A stretch of 64,000 bases of DNA from Pseudomaricurvus alkylphenolicus (lineage in GTDB: Bacteria; Pseudomonadota; Gammaproteobacteria; Pseudomonadales; Cellvibrionaceae), in contig NZ_JAAQPI010000021.1 of NCBI RefSeq assembly GCF_011683955.1, forward strand, positions 1 to 64,000. Direction: 5' to 3'. The position numbers and the translations under genes were made by a program. Positions 25,139 to 34,113 of the stretch are shown here, in pieces. Under the pieces are notes generated by a model, which saw nothing but the letters and a program-made list of their open reading frames with translations, had not been told where the DNA came from and did no database searches. The first letter of the stretch is position 1; every line of letters begins with the position of its first letter.

Positions 25139-26509
25139 TTATTGCTCACTGGAAGACTTCTGGTAGGAGATTCCGTACTTGTCCATGCGCCGATACAGCG
25201 CCTGCCTGGACATGCCCAACTGGCGAGCGGCCTGGGCAATGACTCCGCAATTGATCTGTAGTACGTATTCTATCATTTGCCGTGTCGGCTCCACTTGCAT
25301 ACGCGACTGCATCGACGATTGAGCGCCTGCTTCCAAGTCCAGGCCGAAATCGTCAGCCTCCAGTATGTCAGCTCCGGAGACCAGCAGCGCTCTTTTACAG
25401 GCATTTTCCAGTTGTCTGACGTTACCGGGCCATGGGTACTGCAACAGTCTGTCGACGGCTGAGGGCGACAGGTTTTTCTGTCCCCCCAGAAAACGGTGCA
25501 GCAAAGGAAGGATGTCGTCTTGGCGCTCGGCGAGGGGGGGCAGCCTGAGCTCAATGACATTGAGCCGATAAAACAGATCCTCTCGAAACGCTCCATCACG
25601 AATCGCATCGGGCAAATCAGTATTCGTTGCACTGATCAGACGCACTGTGCATCGCCTCGGCTGGCTGGAGCCCAGGCGCTCAAACTCGCCGCTCTGTAAC
25701 ACCCGCAGCAGTTTTGCCTGGCCGCTAGCCGACATATTACCAATTTCATCCAGAAACAAGGTGCCGCCATCGGCGCTTTCAAAGCGGCCCACACGGGTTT
25801 TGGTTAAACCGGTATAAGCACCGGGCTCAGCACCAAACAACTCCGCCTCCAGCAGTTCATCGGGTAAGGCACCGGCGTTGACTCTGACAAATGGACCGTC
25901 GCTGATCTGAGAATTGGCCTGGATAACTTCAGCAATTTTTTCTTTACCCGATCCATTGGGCCCTGTAATCAAAACGGGTACGTCGGAACGAGCGACTTTA
26001 ACAGCGAGCTCGACAAGGCTCTGCATCTGTTCGCTTTGGTAAATCAGTCCACACAGATCATATTGTTGGCGGAGATCCTGCTGTGCCAGCTGCTGTGCAT
26101 TCGCTCGCTGCATTTGCTCACGTTGCAAGCTTTCCAGCGCCATCAGGTTGTTGATGGTGGCAATCAGTTTGGCGTCGTCCCAGGGTTTGGCGATATAGTC
26201 GGCTGCGCCTTCCTTAATTAACTCAACCGCCATTTCCAGTTGAGTCCAGGCCGTAATCAGAATAATGGGCAGATCTTGACGCCGCTGCCTGATTTTGGAG
26301 AACAGCTCCCGCCCCTGCCGACCGGAATTCTCTCCCTCGCTGAAGTTCATGTCTTGAATGACCAGAGAGATGCTCGCATCGTTATCGATTCGCTCCAACC
26401 CCTCGGTCGGCGAGACACAGTAGTCGTTGTCGATGCCCTGCAGGGTCAGGAGCATTTGCAGCGCACTGCCAATAGAGGGGTTGTCGTCTATAATCAGAAC
26501 CTTGGACAT
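25139..26509 (-). CDS. sigma-54-dependent response regulator
   Basis: The 456-residue protein has a receiver domain (1-120, phosphoacceptor Asp in LVIQDMNFS, Lys in IAKPWD), an AAA+ domain with Walker A TGPNGSGKEKIAE and Walker B GGTLFLDEIGNM, and a Fis-type helix-turn-helix at the C terminus (VIAQAARQLGMSRQALYRRM). The sigma-54 contact loop reads GAYTGL in place of GAFTGA. It is made from the operon it probably controls, since a sigma-54 promoter and repeated GTGTCCG boxes lie upstream of the first gene. Confidence 0.92.
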   Translation of the reverse strand: MSKVLIIDDNPSIGSALQMLLTLQGIDNDYCVSPTEGLERIDNDASISLVIQDMNFSEGENSGRQGRELFSKIRQRRQDLPIILITAWTQLEMAVELIKEGAADYIAKPWDDAKLIATINNLMALESLQREQMQRANAQQLAQQDLRQQYDLCGLIYQSEQMQSLVELAVKVARSDVPVLITGPNGSGKEKIAEVIQANSQISDGPFVRVNAGALPDELLEAELFGAEPGAYTGLTKTRVGRFESADGGTLFLDEIGNMSASGQAKLLRVLQSGEFERLGSSQPRRCTVRLISATNTDLPDAIRDGAFREDLFYRLNVIELRLPPLAERQDDILPLLHRFLGGQKNLSPSAVDRLLQYPWPGNVRQLENACKRALLVSGADILEADDFGLDLEAGAQSSMQSRMQVEPTRQMIEYVLQINCGVIAQAARQLGMSRQALYRRMDKYGISYQKSSSEQ

Positions 26510-26512
26510 GGG

Positions 26513-27739
26513 TTATCCGGTGATGGCCTCCCTGGGAGGAATCCGTGACGCCTTTCTGACTGGAAAAAAGGCCGCTGTTAATGTAATCAACAAGATGAAC
26601 ATAGCAGCCACGGGGATGTACCCCCAGGGTAGCGGTTCAAATCCGTAAGACTTAACCATATAGGCGCTGGAATAAAATGCAACCACTGTTCCAAGGCATG
26701 CCGAGCAGCCCACCAACAAAGTATTCTCTACCAAAAAGTAGCGCATCACCGCGGTGCGCGTTGCCCCCAATGCCCGGCGAATACCAATCTGCCGGCGGCG
26801 CTGATTAACCCAAAAACTGGTTAAACCCAACACACCCAAGGCATTGACCACGGTAATCATTGCCAATACTACCGACAGCAGTGTGATCATCGCATAATCA
26901 GCGGCGTAGGCGTTTCTGGCTATGGCGTGCATGGTCTTGCCATTGTCAACGATGCGACGGCTGTTGAGATTACGCAGCTTTGCGGTCAAGTCTTCCATCA
27001 ACGCTTCCTCGTTGTGTTCATTGACCCTGACCAGATAATGCACTGAATCTTTCATTTCCAGATGGGGATAGATCAGAACATTGTGCGGGAACTGCCAATT
27101 GAGAAAATGGCCGAACATGTTCTCGATCACCCCGACCACTTGGTAGGCTCCCGACTCACCTTCATAGACGGTTTTTCCTAACACATTGTCTACACCCGGA
27201 AACAGGCGTTCAGCCAACGCTTGGGTAATAATCACGGAGCCACCGGTGGGCCAAGCCATTCGATCGAAGCGCAGATACTCCTCGGGATGAAAGTCTCGCC
27301 CCTGTATCAGCCTCGCTCCCAGCGTTTGCAGGCCGCTCTCCGTCAAGCGGATGACCGATGCCTCTGACGATGCTGCGGTCGGGGGGCGTTTGCCCTCATG
27401 CAAGGGTTCATTGCTGAAACCGGAGGTGCCACCGCTACTCGACATGGGCACGCCGGAGATGGCAATAGCGGATTCCACGCTGTTTTGAGACAACAAAAAT
27501 TCGACATCCGTTGCTATGGTTTCATTCAGGCTGCCCCCATCATGTTCCTGTTTAACCCAGATTCTGATCAACCCGTCGAGGTCAATCCCCGGGTCGCGGG
27601 TAATATAGTCATAGCGTTGATAGGTATAAGACATGGCGTTGCTGATGATCGCAATGCTCAGTGCCAGCTGCAGTATGATCAATACCGGAGCGGCCGGTTT
27701 ACGCACCAGGCTTTTTAGTATGGGGCCCAGTTCTAACAT
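26513..27739 (-). CDS. ABC transporter permease, MacB/FtsX type (second)
   Basis: The 408-residue protein has one N-terminal membrane helix (about 15-38), a large periplasmic MacB-PCD-like domain (about 40-275) and three C-terminal helices (about 280-395) with the FtsX signature RRRQIGIRRALGATRTAVMRY. This is the topology of MacB-like permeases, which transmit force to periplasmic partners rather than move substrate through the membrane. It follows a related permease gene (31-bp gap) and likely pairs with it as a heterodimer. Confidence 0.9.
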   Translation of the reverse strand: MLELGPILKSLVRKPAAPVLIILQLALSIAIISNAMSYTYQRYDYITRDPGIDLDGLIRIWVKQEHDGGSLNETIATDVEFLLSQNSVESAIAISGVPMSSSGGTSGFSNEPLHEGKRPPTAASSEASVIRLTESGLQTLGARLIQGRDFHPEEYLRFDRMAWPTGGSVIITQALAERLFPGVDNVLGKTVYEGESGAYQVVGVIENMFGHFLNWQFPHNVLIYPHLEMKDSVHYLVRVNEHNEEALMEDLTAKLRNLNSRRIVDNGKTMHAIARNAYAADYAMITLLSVVLAMITVVNALGVLGLTSFWVNQRRRQIGIRRALGATRTAVMRYFLVENTLLVGCSACLGTVVAFYSSAYMVKSYGFEPLPWGYIPVAAMFILLITLTAAFFPVRKASRIPPREAITG

Positions 27740-27770
27740 AGTCTTCTCCTGCCTTGCGGCGTGTTGTGAC

Positions 27771-29084
27771 TCAATCTGCCTTTAGATACAACGCGGGTGC
27801 CGTGCGACCGATCTTTAACGCCGGCAGGAATCCACAAAGCACCCCCGTGGCCAGGGCCAGTACAACTGCAAAGCCATAGGTTTGAAGGTGCACGGTCGCC
27901 ACCTCATCGTAACTCTGGTACATCATGCGAATACCTTCCAGGCTCAGTGCAGAAAACGCCAGGCCAAGTACCGCTCCGACACAGGAAACCAACATGGCCT
28001 CGGTCATATGTTGCAGGAAGATGGATCCCCTGTCGGCACCCAATGCCCGTCGTAACCCCGCTTCGGGGGCATTGCGAATAAACTTGGCCAGCAACAGAAC
28101 CGCTGTATTCATCAGGCATACCGACAAAAAGGCAAAGGAGAACCCCAAGAGCATTCGATCATCGTCAGTAACCACCTTGTAGATTTCCAACCACTGCCGG
28201 GGCGATTGCAAGTGATAGTCCTGAAACATCCGATATCGTCCCAGTTGCTGTTGTTGTGCGATGTAGTTGCCTATGAACGTTTCGAATTCGGCTTTGTTTT
28301 GAGCAGAAGAAAAGCCGGCCCAGGCGTAAATCCATACGATTTCGCTGGCGAGAAAATCCTGCCGGGTACGGATTTCTTCGTGCTTCCAGCCGGACATATT
28401 GCCCCAGTTGGGAAACTCCCGTTTGGTTACGCTGAAAAAAGGCAGGTACAGTTTGGGAGCTTCTCGGAATGGATTGCCGTGCAAATCGTATATCGACGGC
28501 GTCGGATGCCAGCGGTCTTGCACCACACCGACAATGGTATAGGGCTGACCGTCCAACAATACGAACTTGCCAACGGAATCATTGCCCAGAAACAGTTTGT
28601 CATTGATGGCTTCCGACAACACCACAACTCGCTCGCCGTTAGCGTCCTCCTCTTTGGGCCAGGCGCTGCCATAGAGAAAGACAGCATCAAACATAGTAAA
28701 AAAGTCTCGCGTGACCAAGCGGGTTTCTTCCACCGAGGCGGGCAGCTGCAGGTCTGGCGATTTTACGTTGACACCGGTATTCGCCGTGAGCACAACCTGT
28801 TCGGCAACCTCGGCATCGTAAACTGCCTTTGCGTCCATGTAGGTTAGTGAAACCGGTATTCCGTTATTGTCCCAATAGCCTTCCTGGTGGCCCCAACTGT
28901 TGAGCTGTATTGCGGCAATACGATCGTTTTTGTGCGCCATGGGGTTATTGGACATTACGGAATAGATAGTCAGCATGGTGAGATTGGCAGCAATACCCAT
29001 GGCAACCGCCAACACCATCATGGCGGAAAGCCAGGGGGTACGTTTGAGGCTGATCCACGCCAATTGCGTATAGTAGAAGAACAT
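27771..29084 (-). CDS. ABC transporter permease, MacB/FtsX type (first)
   Basis: Start at ATG 29084, which has AGGAGG upstream; the longer frame from 29174 overlaps the ATPase gene. The 437-residue product has an N-terminal helix (about 14-40), a periplasmic domain (about 42-315) and three C-terminal helices (about 320-430) with APEAGLRRALGADRGSIFLQH, the FtsX motif. It differs in sequence from the next permease, so the complex probably contains one copy of each with two ATPase subunits. Confidence 0.9.
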   Translation of the reverse strand: MFFYYTQLAWISLKRTPWLSAMMVLAVAMGIAANLTMLTIYSVMSNNPMAHKNDRIAAIQLNSWGHQEGYWDNNGIPVSLTYMDAKAVYDAEVAEQVVLTANTGVNVKSPDLQLPASVEETRLVTRDFFTMFDAVFLYGSAWPKEEDANGERVVVLSEAINDKLFLGNDSVGKFVLLDGQPYTIVGVVQDRWHPTPSIYDLHGNPFREAPKLYLPFFSVTKREFPNWGNMSGWKHEEIRTRQDFLASEIVWIYAWAGFSSAQNKAEFETFIGNYIAQQQQLGRYRMFQDYHLQSPRQWLEIYKVVTDDDRMLLGFSFAFLSVCLMNTAVLLLAKFIRNAPEAGLRRALGADRGSIFLQHMTEAMLVSCVGAVLGLAFSALSLEGIRMMYQSYDEVATVHLQTYGFAVVLALATGVLCGFLPALKIGRTAPALYLKAD

Positions 29085-29094
29085 GGTTAGCCTC

Positions 29095-29811
<717 letters not shown>

Positions 29812-29822
29812 AGGTCATTCCC

Positions 29823-31100
29823 CTAGTCGCTGATTATCAGTTGTTGGTCGTCGTTGACGTAATCTAGAGCCGATATAATGATGGTGTCACCCTCTTCGAG
29901 CCCATTGACAATCTCCAGCTCCCGCAAATTGCGGCTTCCCGTTTGTATGTTGACCCGCTCAGCCGTTGCACCCCGTACCCGGAAGACCTCTCCGCGAAAG
30001 TTATCGAAGAACGAACCTCGACTCACCTTTAAGGTGTTTTCGATTTTTTGCAAATATATGCTGACGCTGAGTCGCTGGTTTTGGCGTAGTGGCTCGGGTG
30101 GCGGTTGCAGAAATTGAATTCGGGTAACCACTTCACTGTTGGTCACCTGCGGAGAGATAGCCGTCAAGCGAGCAGCATATTGCGTGGCACCAACGGAAAC
30201 CCTGGCTTGCATTCCCGCTTCTAGGTCGTGAGCGTAGCTCTCGGAAACACGAGCCTCTATCTCAAAGGCGTTCTGGTCCACCACCGTCATCAACGCTTGA
30301 TTAACGGTAACGGCCTGACGCTGTTCAACAGCCACCCGCCCAATCAACCCATTGACGGGCGAGCGGATTGACAGCTCCTTGACCCGCCGCCGCAGTGCGT
30401 CTACCGCCAGCTGCTGGCTTTCGATCTCCAATACCAGGCTGGCGTCCTGGAAGTCCAGACTCTCTTTTTCCAGACCGTTGTTTTGTCGCGCCTGTTGATA
30501 AACAAGCTCGGCCCGTGCCAGATTGTCGCCGGCTTCTTCGTGATCGAGATTGCTGATCAACGCCAGAGCAACGGCCTCGTCTGCCCGTCGTTTTTCCCGA
30601 CGCATGGCTTTCAGATTCACGCGGGCGAGGTCTTGGTTTTGTTGCAGCTCCAGTTTTCGGCGTTTGTTGTCGATCTGGACACCGCGATGTTGCATGTGCA
30701 GGCGTTTAAGAACGGCCTGCTGCTGCGCCAGGTTTTCGTGCAGTGCGGGACTGATGATCCGGGCAATCACCTCCCCTTGTTTGACCACATCACCCGCTTT
30801 CACTTGTAGCTGTACGATACCCGACTCCTGAGCGAACAAGGTCGGACTGCTGGCCGCTATCACGTAGCCCTGGGCAACCAGCTCCCGAACCAGATCGCCA
30901 CGTTCGACGTTTGCAAACCGCAGAACATCGCCAGAAATGACACGGTCCGCGCTGGCAATGACCAAGTGTTGCCAGAGCATATAGCCCATAAACGCAATCG
31001 CCAGCATAGCAGCACCTCCTTTTTTGGCGCGGGAGGCGTAGACGGATCGCGGCGTTATCAAGGTGTCCTGGCCGGAGGTATCTCGAATCATGGTGGTCAT
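29823..31100 (-). CDS. periplasmic adaptor protein (HlyD/RND-MacA type)
   Basis: The 425-residue protein has a membrane anchor near residues 32-48, a lipoyl-like half (QESGIVQLQVKAGDVVKQGEVIARI), a long alpha hairpin coiled coil (about 110-240) and the returning lipoyl and beta-barrel halves (IRSPVNGLIGRVAVEQRQAV and on). It would bridge the inner-membrane permeases to an outer-membrane channel not encoded here. First gene of the six-gene operon 31100-23759. Confidence 0.88.
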   Translation of the reverse strand: MTTMIRDTSGQDTLITPRSVYASRAKKGGAAMLAIAFMGYMLWQHLVIASADRVISGDVLRFANVERGDLVRELVAQGYVIAASSPTLFAQESGIVQLQVKAGDVVKQGEVIARIISPALHENLAQQQAVLKRLHMQHRGVQIDNKRRKLELQQNQDLARVNLKAMRREKRRADEAVALALISNLDHEEAGDNLARAELVYQQARQNNGLEKESLDFQDASLVLEIESQQLAVDALRRRVKELSIRSPVNGLIGRVAVEQRQAVTVNQALMTVVDQNAFEIEARVSESYAHDLEAGMQARVSVGATQYAARLTAISPQVTNSEVVTRIQFLQPPPEPLRQNQRLSVSIYLQKIENTLKVSRGSFFDNFRGEVFRVRGATAERVNIQTGSRNLRELEIVNGLEEGDTIIISALDYVNDDQQLIISD

Positions 31101-31135
31101 ATCAGCTCAGCATTAACAGCATATGCCATCTGTAT

Positions 31136-31151
31136 AACAAGGACCGTGCCA
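31136..31151 (-). promoter_or_regulatory. sigma-54 promoter of the exporter operon
   Basis: On the minus strand TGGCACGGTCCTTGTT has the -24 TGGCAC and a -12 TTGT at the right spacing (GG and GT 10 bp apart), 36 bp before the first start codon. The operon encodes its own sigma-54 activator. Confidence 0.75.
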
Positions 31152-31225
31152 TTATCCCCTTATTGAGATAACGCAATGATTTTTATAGAGATTTTATTGC
31201 TGGAAAACGGGCGATGCACAACAAT

Positions 31226-31254
31226 GTGTCCGCTAAAAGTGTCCGAAGTGTCCG
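31226..31254. promoter_or_regulatory. three GTGTCCG boxes, likely enhancer sites
   Basis: GTGTCCG occurs at 31226-31232, 31239-31245 and 31248-31254. They lie about 75-105 bp upstream of the sigma-54 promoter of the exporter operon, the place where an NtrC-type activator binds. The response regulator at 25139 is the natural candidate. Confidence 0.6.
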
Positions 31255-31297
31255 CCATAGATGGAGACTGCCAACGATACCGCAGAACAGTAGCAAA

Positions 31298-31906
31298 CTA
31301 TTTAACCGTCAAGATGGATCGCTGGTTTTTACGAATGAAATTATAAAAGTACTTGGGAATCAGCCGCGAGCCCGCTTCACTCGCTCGAAATGCCCGTTGA
31401 AACGCTTCGAAAAATACGGGGTAGTCACTGTGCTCCACCATCAATTCGGTGGAAACCACCCCTCTTAACACCTTCGAAGGGTACCAAGAGTTGATATCGA
31501 GCCCTTCCAAGGGAATCCGCCGGCGTAAGAACGCTCGAAACAGAGAGAATTGAGAGAGAACCACATCGGGGGAATGGTACTCGCCAAATAGGAATGGGGC
31601 CAACTGGTTGTCGATCAGTTCTTGCCAATAACCTGCATTCAGGAGTGTTTGCATTTCGCTTTGTGAGGGATACCACTGAGTGCTGATTCGGACCCCCTCT
31701 TCCGACTGGTAGGACTGCTCAACGTCGGACGAACGTAAATAGGCTACGAAAGCACGGTCACTTTGATCTTGCAGTCCATGAAATTGTTGGTATTGCTTGA
31801 GCGCATTGTTTATAAATTCTGTCGAGTAACCGACTTGTTTCAGCACTAACAATGTTTCTGATGTTGGTGTCCAGGTTGATCCGTCAACCCTGCATTGAGG
31901 CTTCAC
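31298..31906 (-). CDS. DnaT-like primosomal protein, replicon associated
   Basis: The 202-residue protein contains TWTPTSETLLVLKQVGYSTEFI (about 11-32) and a second copy-like segment WYPSQSEMQTLLNAGYWQELI (about 78-98). Each resembles the W-x-P...L...G...FI unit of the DnaT DNA-binding fold. Its start codon overlaps the stop of the Rep gene (ATGA), so it is made together with Rep. A role in loading the helicase or primase at the origin is likely. The match to DnaT is by pattern only. Confidence 0.55.
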   Translation of the reverse strand: MKPQCRVDGSTWTPTSETLLVLKQVGYSTEFINNALKQYQQFHGLQDQSDRAFVAYLRSSDVEQSYQSEEGVRISTQWYPSQSEMQTLLNAGYWQELIDNQLAPFLFGEYHSPDVVLSQFSLFRAFLRRRIPLEGLDINSWYPSKVLRGVVSTELMVEHSDYPVFFEAFQRAFRASEAGSRLIPKYFYNFIRKNQRSILTVK

Positions 31907-33510
31907 TCCTCCGGCTCCAGCAGTGCTTGCATTTGCCGACGCAGTGCCAGGTTGTGAGCGCTGTTGTCCCCAACAATCTCATCGTGCCGGTCACGCCAGA
32001 TGGTAATCACTGGGTAGGTTTTTAGTCGCCGCTTTTTGAGGGTGCGGGTCTTGCGATAAATTTCTTCCGCCAGTTCCTTGTTGAGTTCGAGCTGATAGTA
32101 GTATCCGTTCAACCAGAACACGCCGTTGGGAATGAGCTTGCCCTTTTCATCGTATTGGAAACGCACCGACTCAGCGTGTGGTTCCTGATCTTCCATCTCA
32201 TCTTGCCGTCTCGCTACGTTATAAAACTGGCGCTCAAAGTTGTCCAGCCTGGAAGACGGCCGCACCCGTTGGTGGAAAATATCCAGTGTATAGCGATGAT
32301 GGTCGCGACCATAACCTTTGTCTCGAACACCAACCGTCGGTTTAACCCAGTTGTTCAGACGGTGAACCAGATCCAGACGCTCTCGCTTTAGAGAATCGTG
32401 TGAAATAAAAGCCAACTGCGGAGAGGTCATGGCATTAAAGATGAGAGGATGAAACTTAACGACAAAGTAGCGCTCTTCCATCAGCTGTGTGGTTTGCCCA
32501 TCCTCATCCACCCTTTCATACCAGTCTTCAGCGGAATAAAACTCGGTGATGTAGCTATAGTCACCTTTGGTGAACCGGCTGTCGGGCATATAACGTTGTC
32601 GCCAGTATTCCGACTGCGTGGCATCGACACTGAATTGCGTGTCCTTAAGGCGCTCAACCATCCGCAATACATTGTCACGGTTTTCCTTAACGTTAGAGAC
32701 CAGTCCTATTTCTCGAGTTAATTCATAGATATCAAAAAAACAGTATTCGTTGATCATCTTCGCTGGAGCGGGATCATTGAACAAGTCTGATTGTTTATCG
32801 TCATTGGCTTGTTTTAACATCCCGTTAAGCGCTTGAATCACACGCTGATCGGAACTGTACATGATGCCAGCCCCTTCCTTGGTGGAGGTGGCCGTGGTGA
32901 TATCGACGTAATCGTTTTTCTTGATGAAATAGCGACAGTTGATCAACTTCTCTTTATCGGCTCTTGAGCGGGCTGCCGCTTCGAGAATGCCGAAGGCCCC
33001 TTCGGTGTAAGGTACAACATCGCCCTCCCCTTCCAACCGTGTGATGCCTTTACCTTCTAGAAACTCTGAATACACCACCAAATCGTTGAGTTTCGGTCGC
33101 CCCTGCGGCGACGGTGATTTGTTGGCGGCTGCCTGTAAGTGAGCTAAAACGCCGCTGAGGTTGTTGAGCTGGTGTACGGTGCACTTTCGGCGTTTTCCTG
33201 CAATTTCTCTGTATTCGGGATAAATTCGCATGGAGCCGACACTTTCGAGTTCTTGCACTCTACGGCTGATCATACTGTTGGCCGTCGACAGACCTTTGCT
33301 GGACTCACCCCCGCTGCCTGGAACAACGTGCGATTGCAGCGATTGGTTTAATTCTTCTCGGTTAAGAACCCTTTTATTTAGCGCTACTGAGCCATTGATC
33401 ATGGCAACAACAAACTCTTTCAGCCCTGAACCTTGTGGTATAGAGAGTAGCTCGTGCACAGATTGAGACACTTGTGGCTGAATTTCGTAGAGAGCTGTTG
33501 GTCGCGGCAT
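31903..33510 (-). CDS. replication initiator protein, plasmid/chromid type
   Basis: The 535-residue frame starts at ATG 33510; a longer frame to TTG 33573 would cross operator-like repeats at 33514-33592. The protein looks like large Rep initiators: SVHELLSIPQGSGLKEFVV near the start, winged-helix-like parts in the middle (STANSMISRRVQELES; FDIYELTREIGLVSN), and a long C-terminal basic region (RKTRTLKKRRLKTYPVITIW). Its gene is next to eight iterons and parAB. It would bind the iterons and melt the origin. Exact family not certain; RctB-like or RPA-like Rep are options. Confidence 0.75.
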   Translation of the reverse strand: MPRPTALYEIQPQVSQSVHELLSIPQGSGLKEFVVAMINGSVALNKRVLNREELNQSLQSHVVPGSGGESSKGLSTANSMISRRVQELESVGSMRIYPEYREIAGKRRKCTVHQLNNLSGVLAHLQAAANKSPSPQGRPKLNDLVVYSEFLEGKGITRLEGEGDVVPYTEGAFGILEAAARSRADKEKLINCRYFIKKNDYVDITTATSTKEGAGIMYSSDQRVIQALNGMLKQANDDKQSDLFNDPAPAKMINEYCFFDIYELTREIGLVSNVKENRDNVLRMVERLKDTQFSVDATQSEYWRQRYMPDSRFTKGDYSYITEFYSAEDWYERVDEDGQTTQLMEERYFVVKFHPLIFNAMTSPQLAFISHDSLKRERLDLVHRLNNWVKPTVGVRDKGYGRDHHRYTLDIFHQRVRPSSRLDNFERQFYNVARRQDEMEDQEPHAESVRFQYDEKGKLIPNGVFWLNGYYYQLELNKELAEEIYRKTRTLKKRRLKTYPVITIWRDRHDEIVGDNSAHNLALRRQMQALLEPEE

Positions 33511-33513
33511 GGC

Positions 33514-33592
33514 TTTTGAGGATGTACTTTTGGTTGTGAGGATGAACTTATCAGTTAGCCACTGTTGGATCAAGTCTTTTGAGGTTGTACTT
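33514..33592. promoter_or_regulatory. operator-like repeats at the start of the rep gene
   Basis: TTTTGAGGATGTACTT (33514-33529), TTGTGAGGATGAACTT (33534-33549) and TTTTGAGGTTGTACTT (33577-33592) are near-identical and spaced 20 and 43 bp. On the minus strand they read AAGTAC-A-CCTC, partly like the iteron AAGT-ACCTGC but in the opposite direction. Rep proteins often repress their own gene through such iteron-like operators. Confidence 0.55.
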
Positions 33593-33660
33593 ATGGGTAT
33601 ATCTAGATGCGTTGCTGCCCTTTAGGGGATTCCCAAAGATATTGATCAAGAGAGAAAATA

Positions 33661-33718
33661 CAGAGTAGTAAGAATAAACCAGAGTAAATCTGAATAAGCC
33701 GCAGTAAAACCAGAATAT
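33661..33718. repeat. three imperfect 20-bp direct repeats
   Basis: CAGAGTAGTAAGAATAAAC, CAGAGTAAATCTGAATAAGC and CGCAGTAAAACCAGAATATT follow one another with 19-20-bp period, between the rep gene and the iterons. They are AT rich and may be part of the origin, either an accessory protein site or the melting region. Confidence 0.5.
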
Positions 33719-33754
33719 TTCTTTAGAATCATTAGGTTATGGTAAGGGTACGAT

Positions 33755-33909
33755 AAGTTACCTGCGTAAATAATAGGTAACCTGCCCTTTTGCATAAGTT
33801 ACTCGCATTTGCATGAAAGTCACCTGCGTACATTTATAAGTAACCTGCCTTTTTTGAAAGTAACTTGCATAGTTTAATAAGTTACCTGCGTTTTTTATAA
33901 GTAACTTGC
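33755..33909. repeat. replication origin iterons, eight copies
   Basis: The 11-mer AAGTNACYTGC occurs at 33755, 33775, 33796, 33817, 33838, 33858, 33879 and 33899, all in the same direction and 20-21 bp apart, so all lie on one DNA face. Variants are AAGTTACCTGC, AGGTAACCTGC, AAGTTACTCGC, AAGTCACCTGC, AAGTAACCTGC and AAGTAACTTGC. Such arrays beside a rep gene are the binding sites for the initiator in theta-replicating plasmids and chromids. Confidence 0.92.
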
Positions 33910-33954
33910 CTTCTGAGGGATCTCACTGCTGAAATGTGGCTGAACTCATGGAAA

Positions 33955-33997
33955 AACTGCCTTTTTGGCCTTTTCTTGCCAATGAAATCAGGCAGTT
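33955..33997. promoter_or_regulatory. inverted repeat AACTGCCT / AGGCAGTT before parA
   Basis: Perfect 8-bp arms at 33955-33962 and 33990-33997, followed by another GGCAGT at 33999. The site sits 120 bp upstream of parA. ParA proteins of this class often repress parAB through such dyads. Confidence 0.5.
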
Positions 33998-34113
33998 GAG
34001 GCAGTCAGGTAGACTTATACGCGCCGCGCCGCCCTTTTCCTTGCAATTTAATAAATTCCAGGCAAAATCTCTAAAATATTTAAATTCTGGCTTTTCCTAG
34101 AGGATTTTATTAA

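Noticed and set aside
33755-33909. CRISPR array
   Set aside because: Repeats are 11 bp with 9-10-bp spacers and lie next to a rep gene; this is an iteron array. No cas genes.
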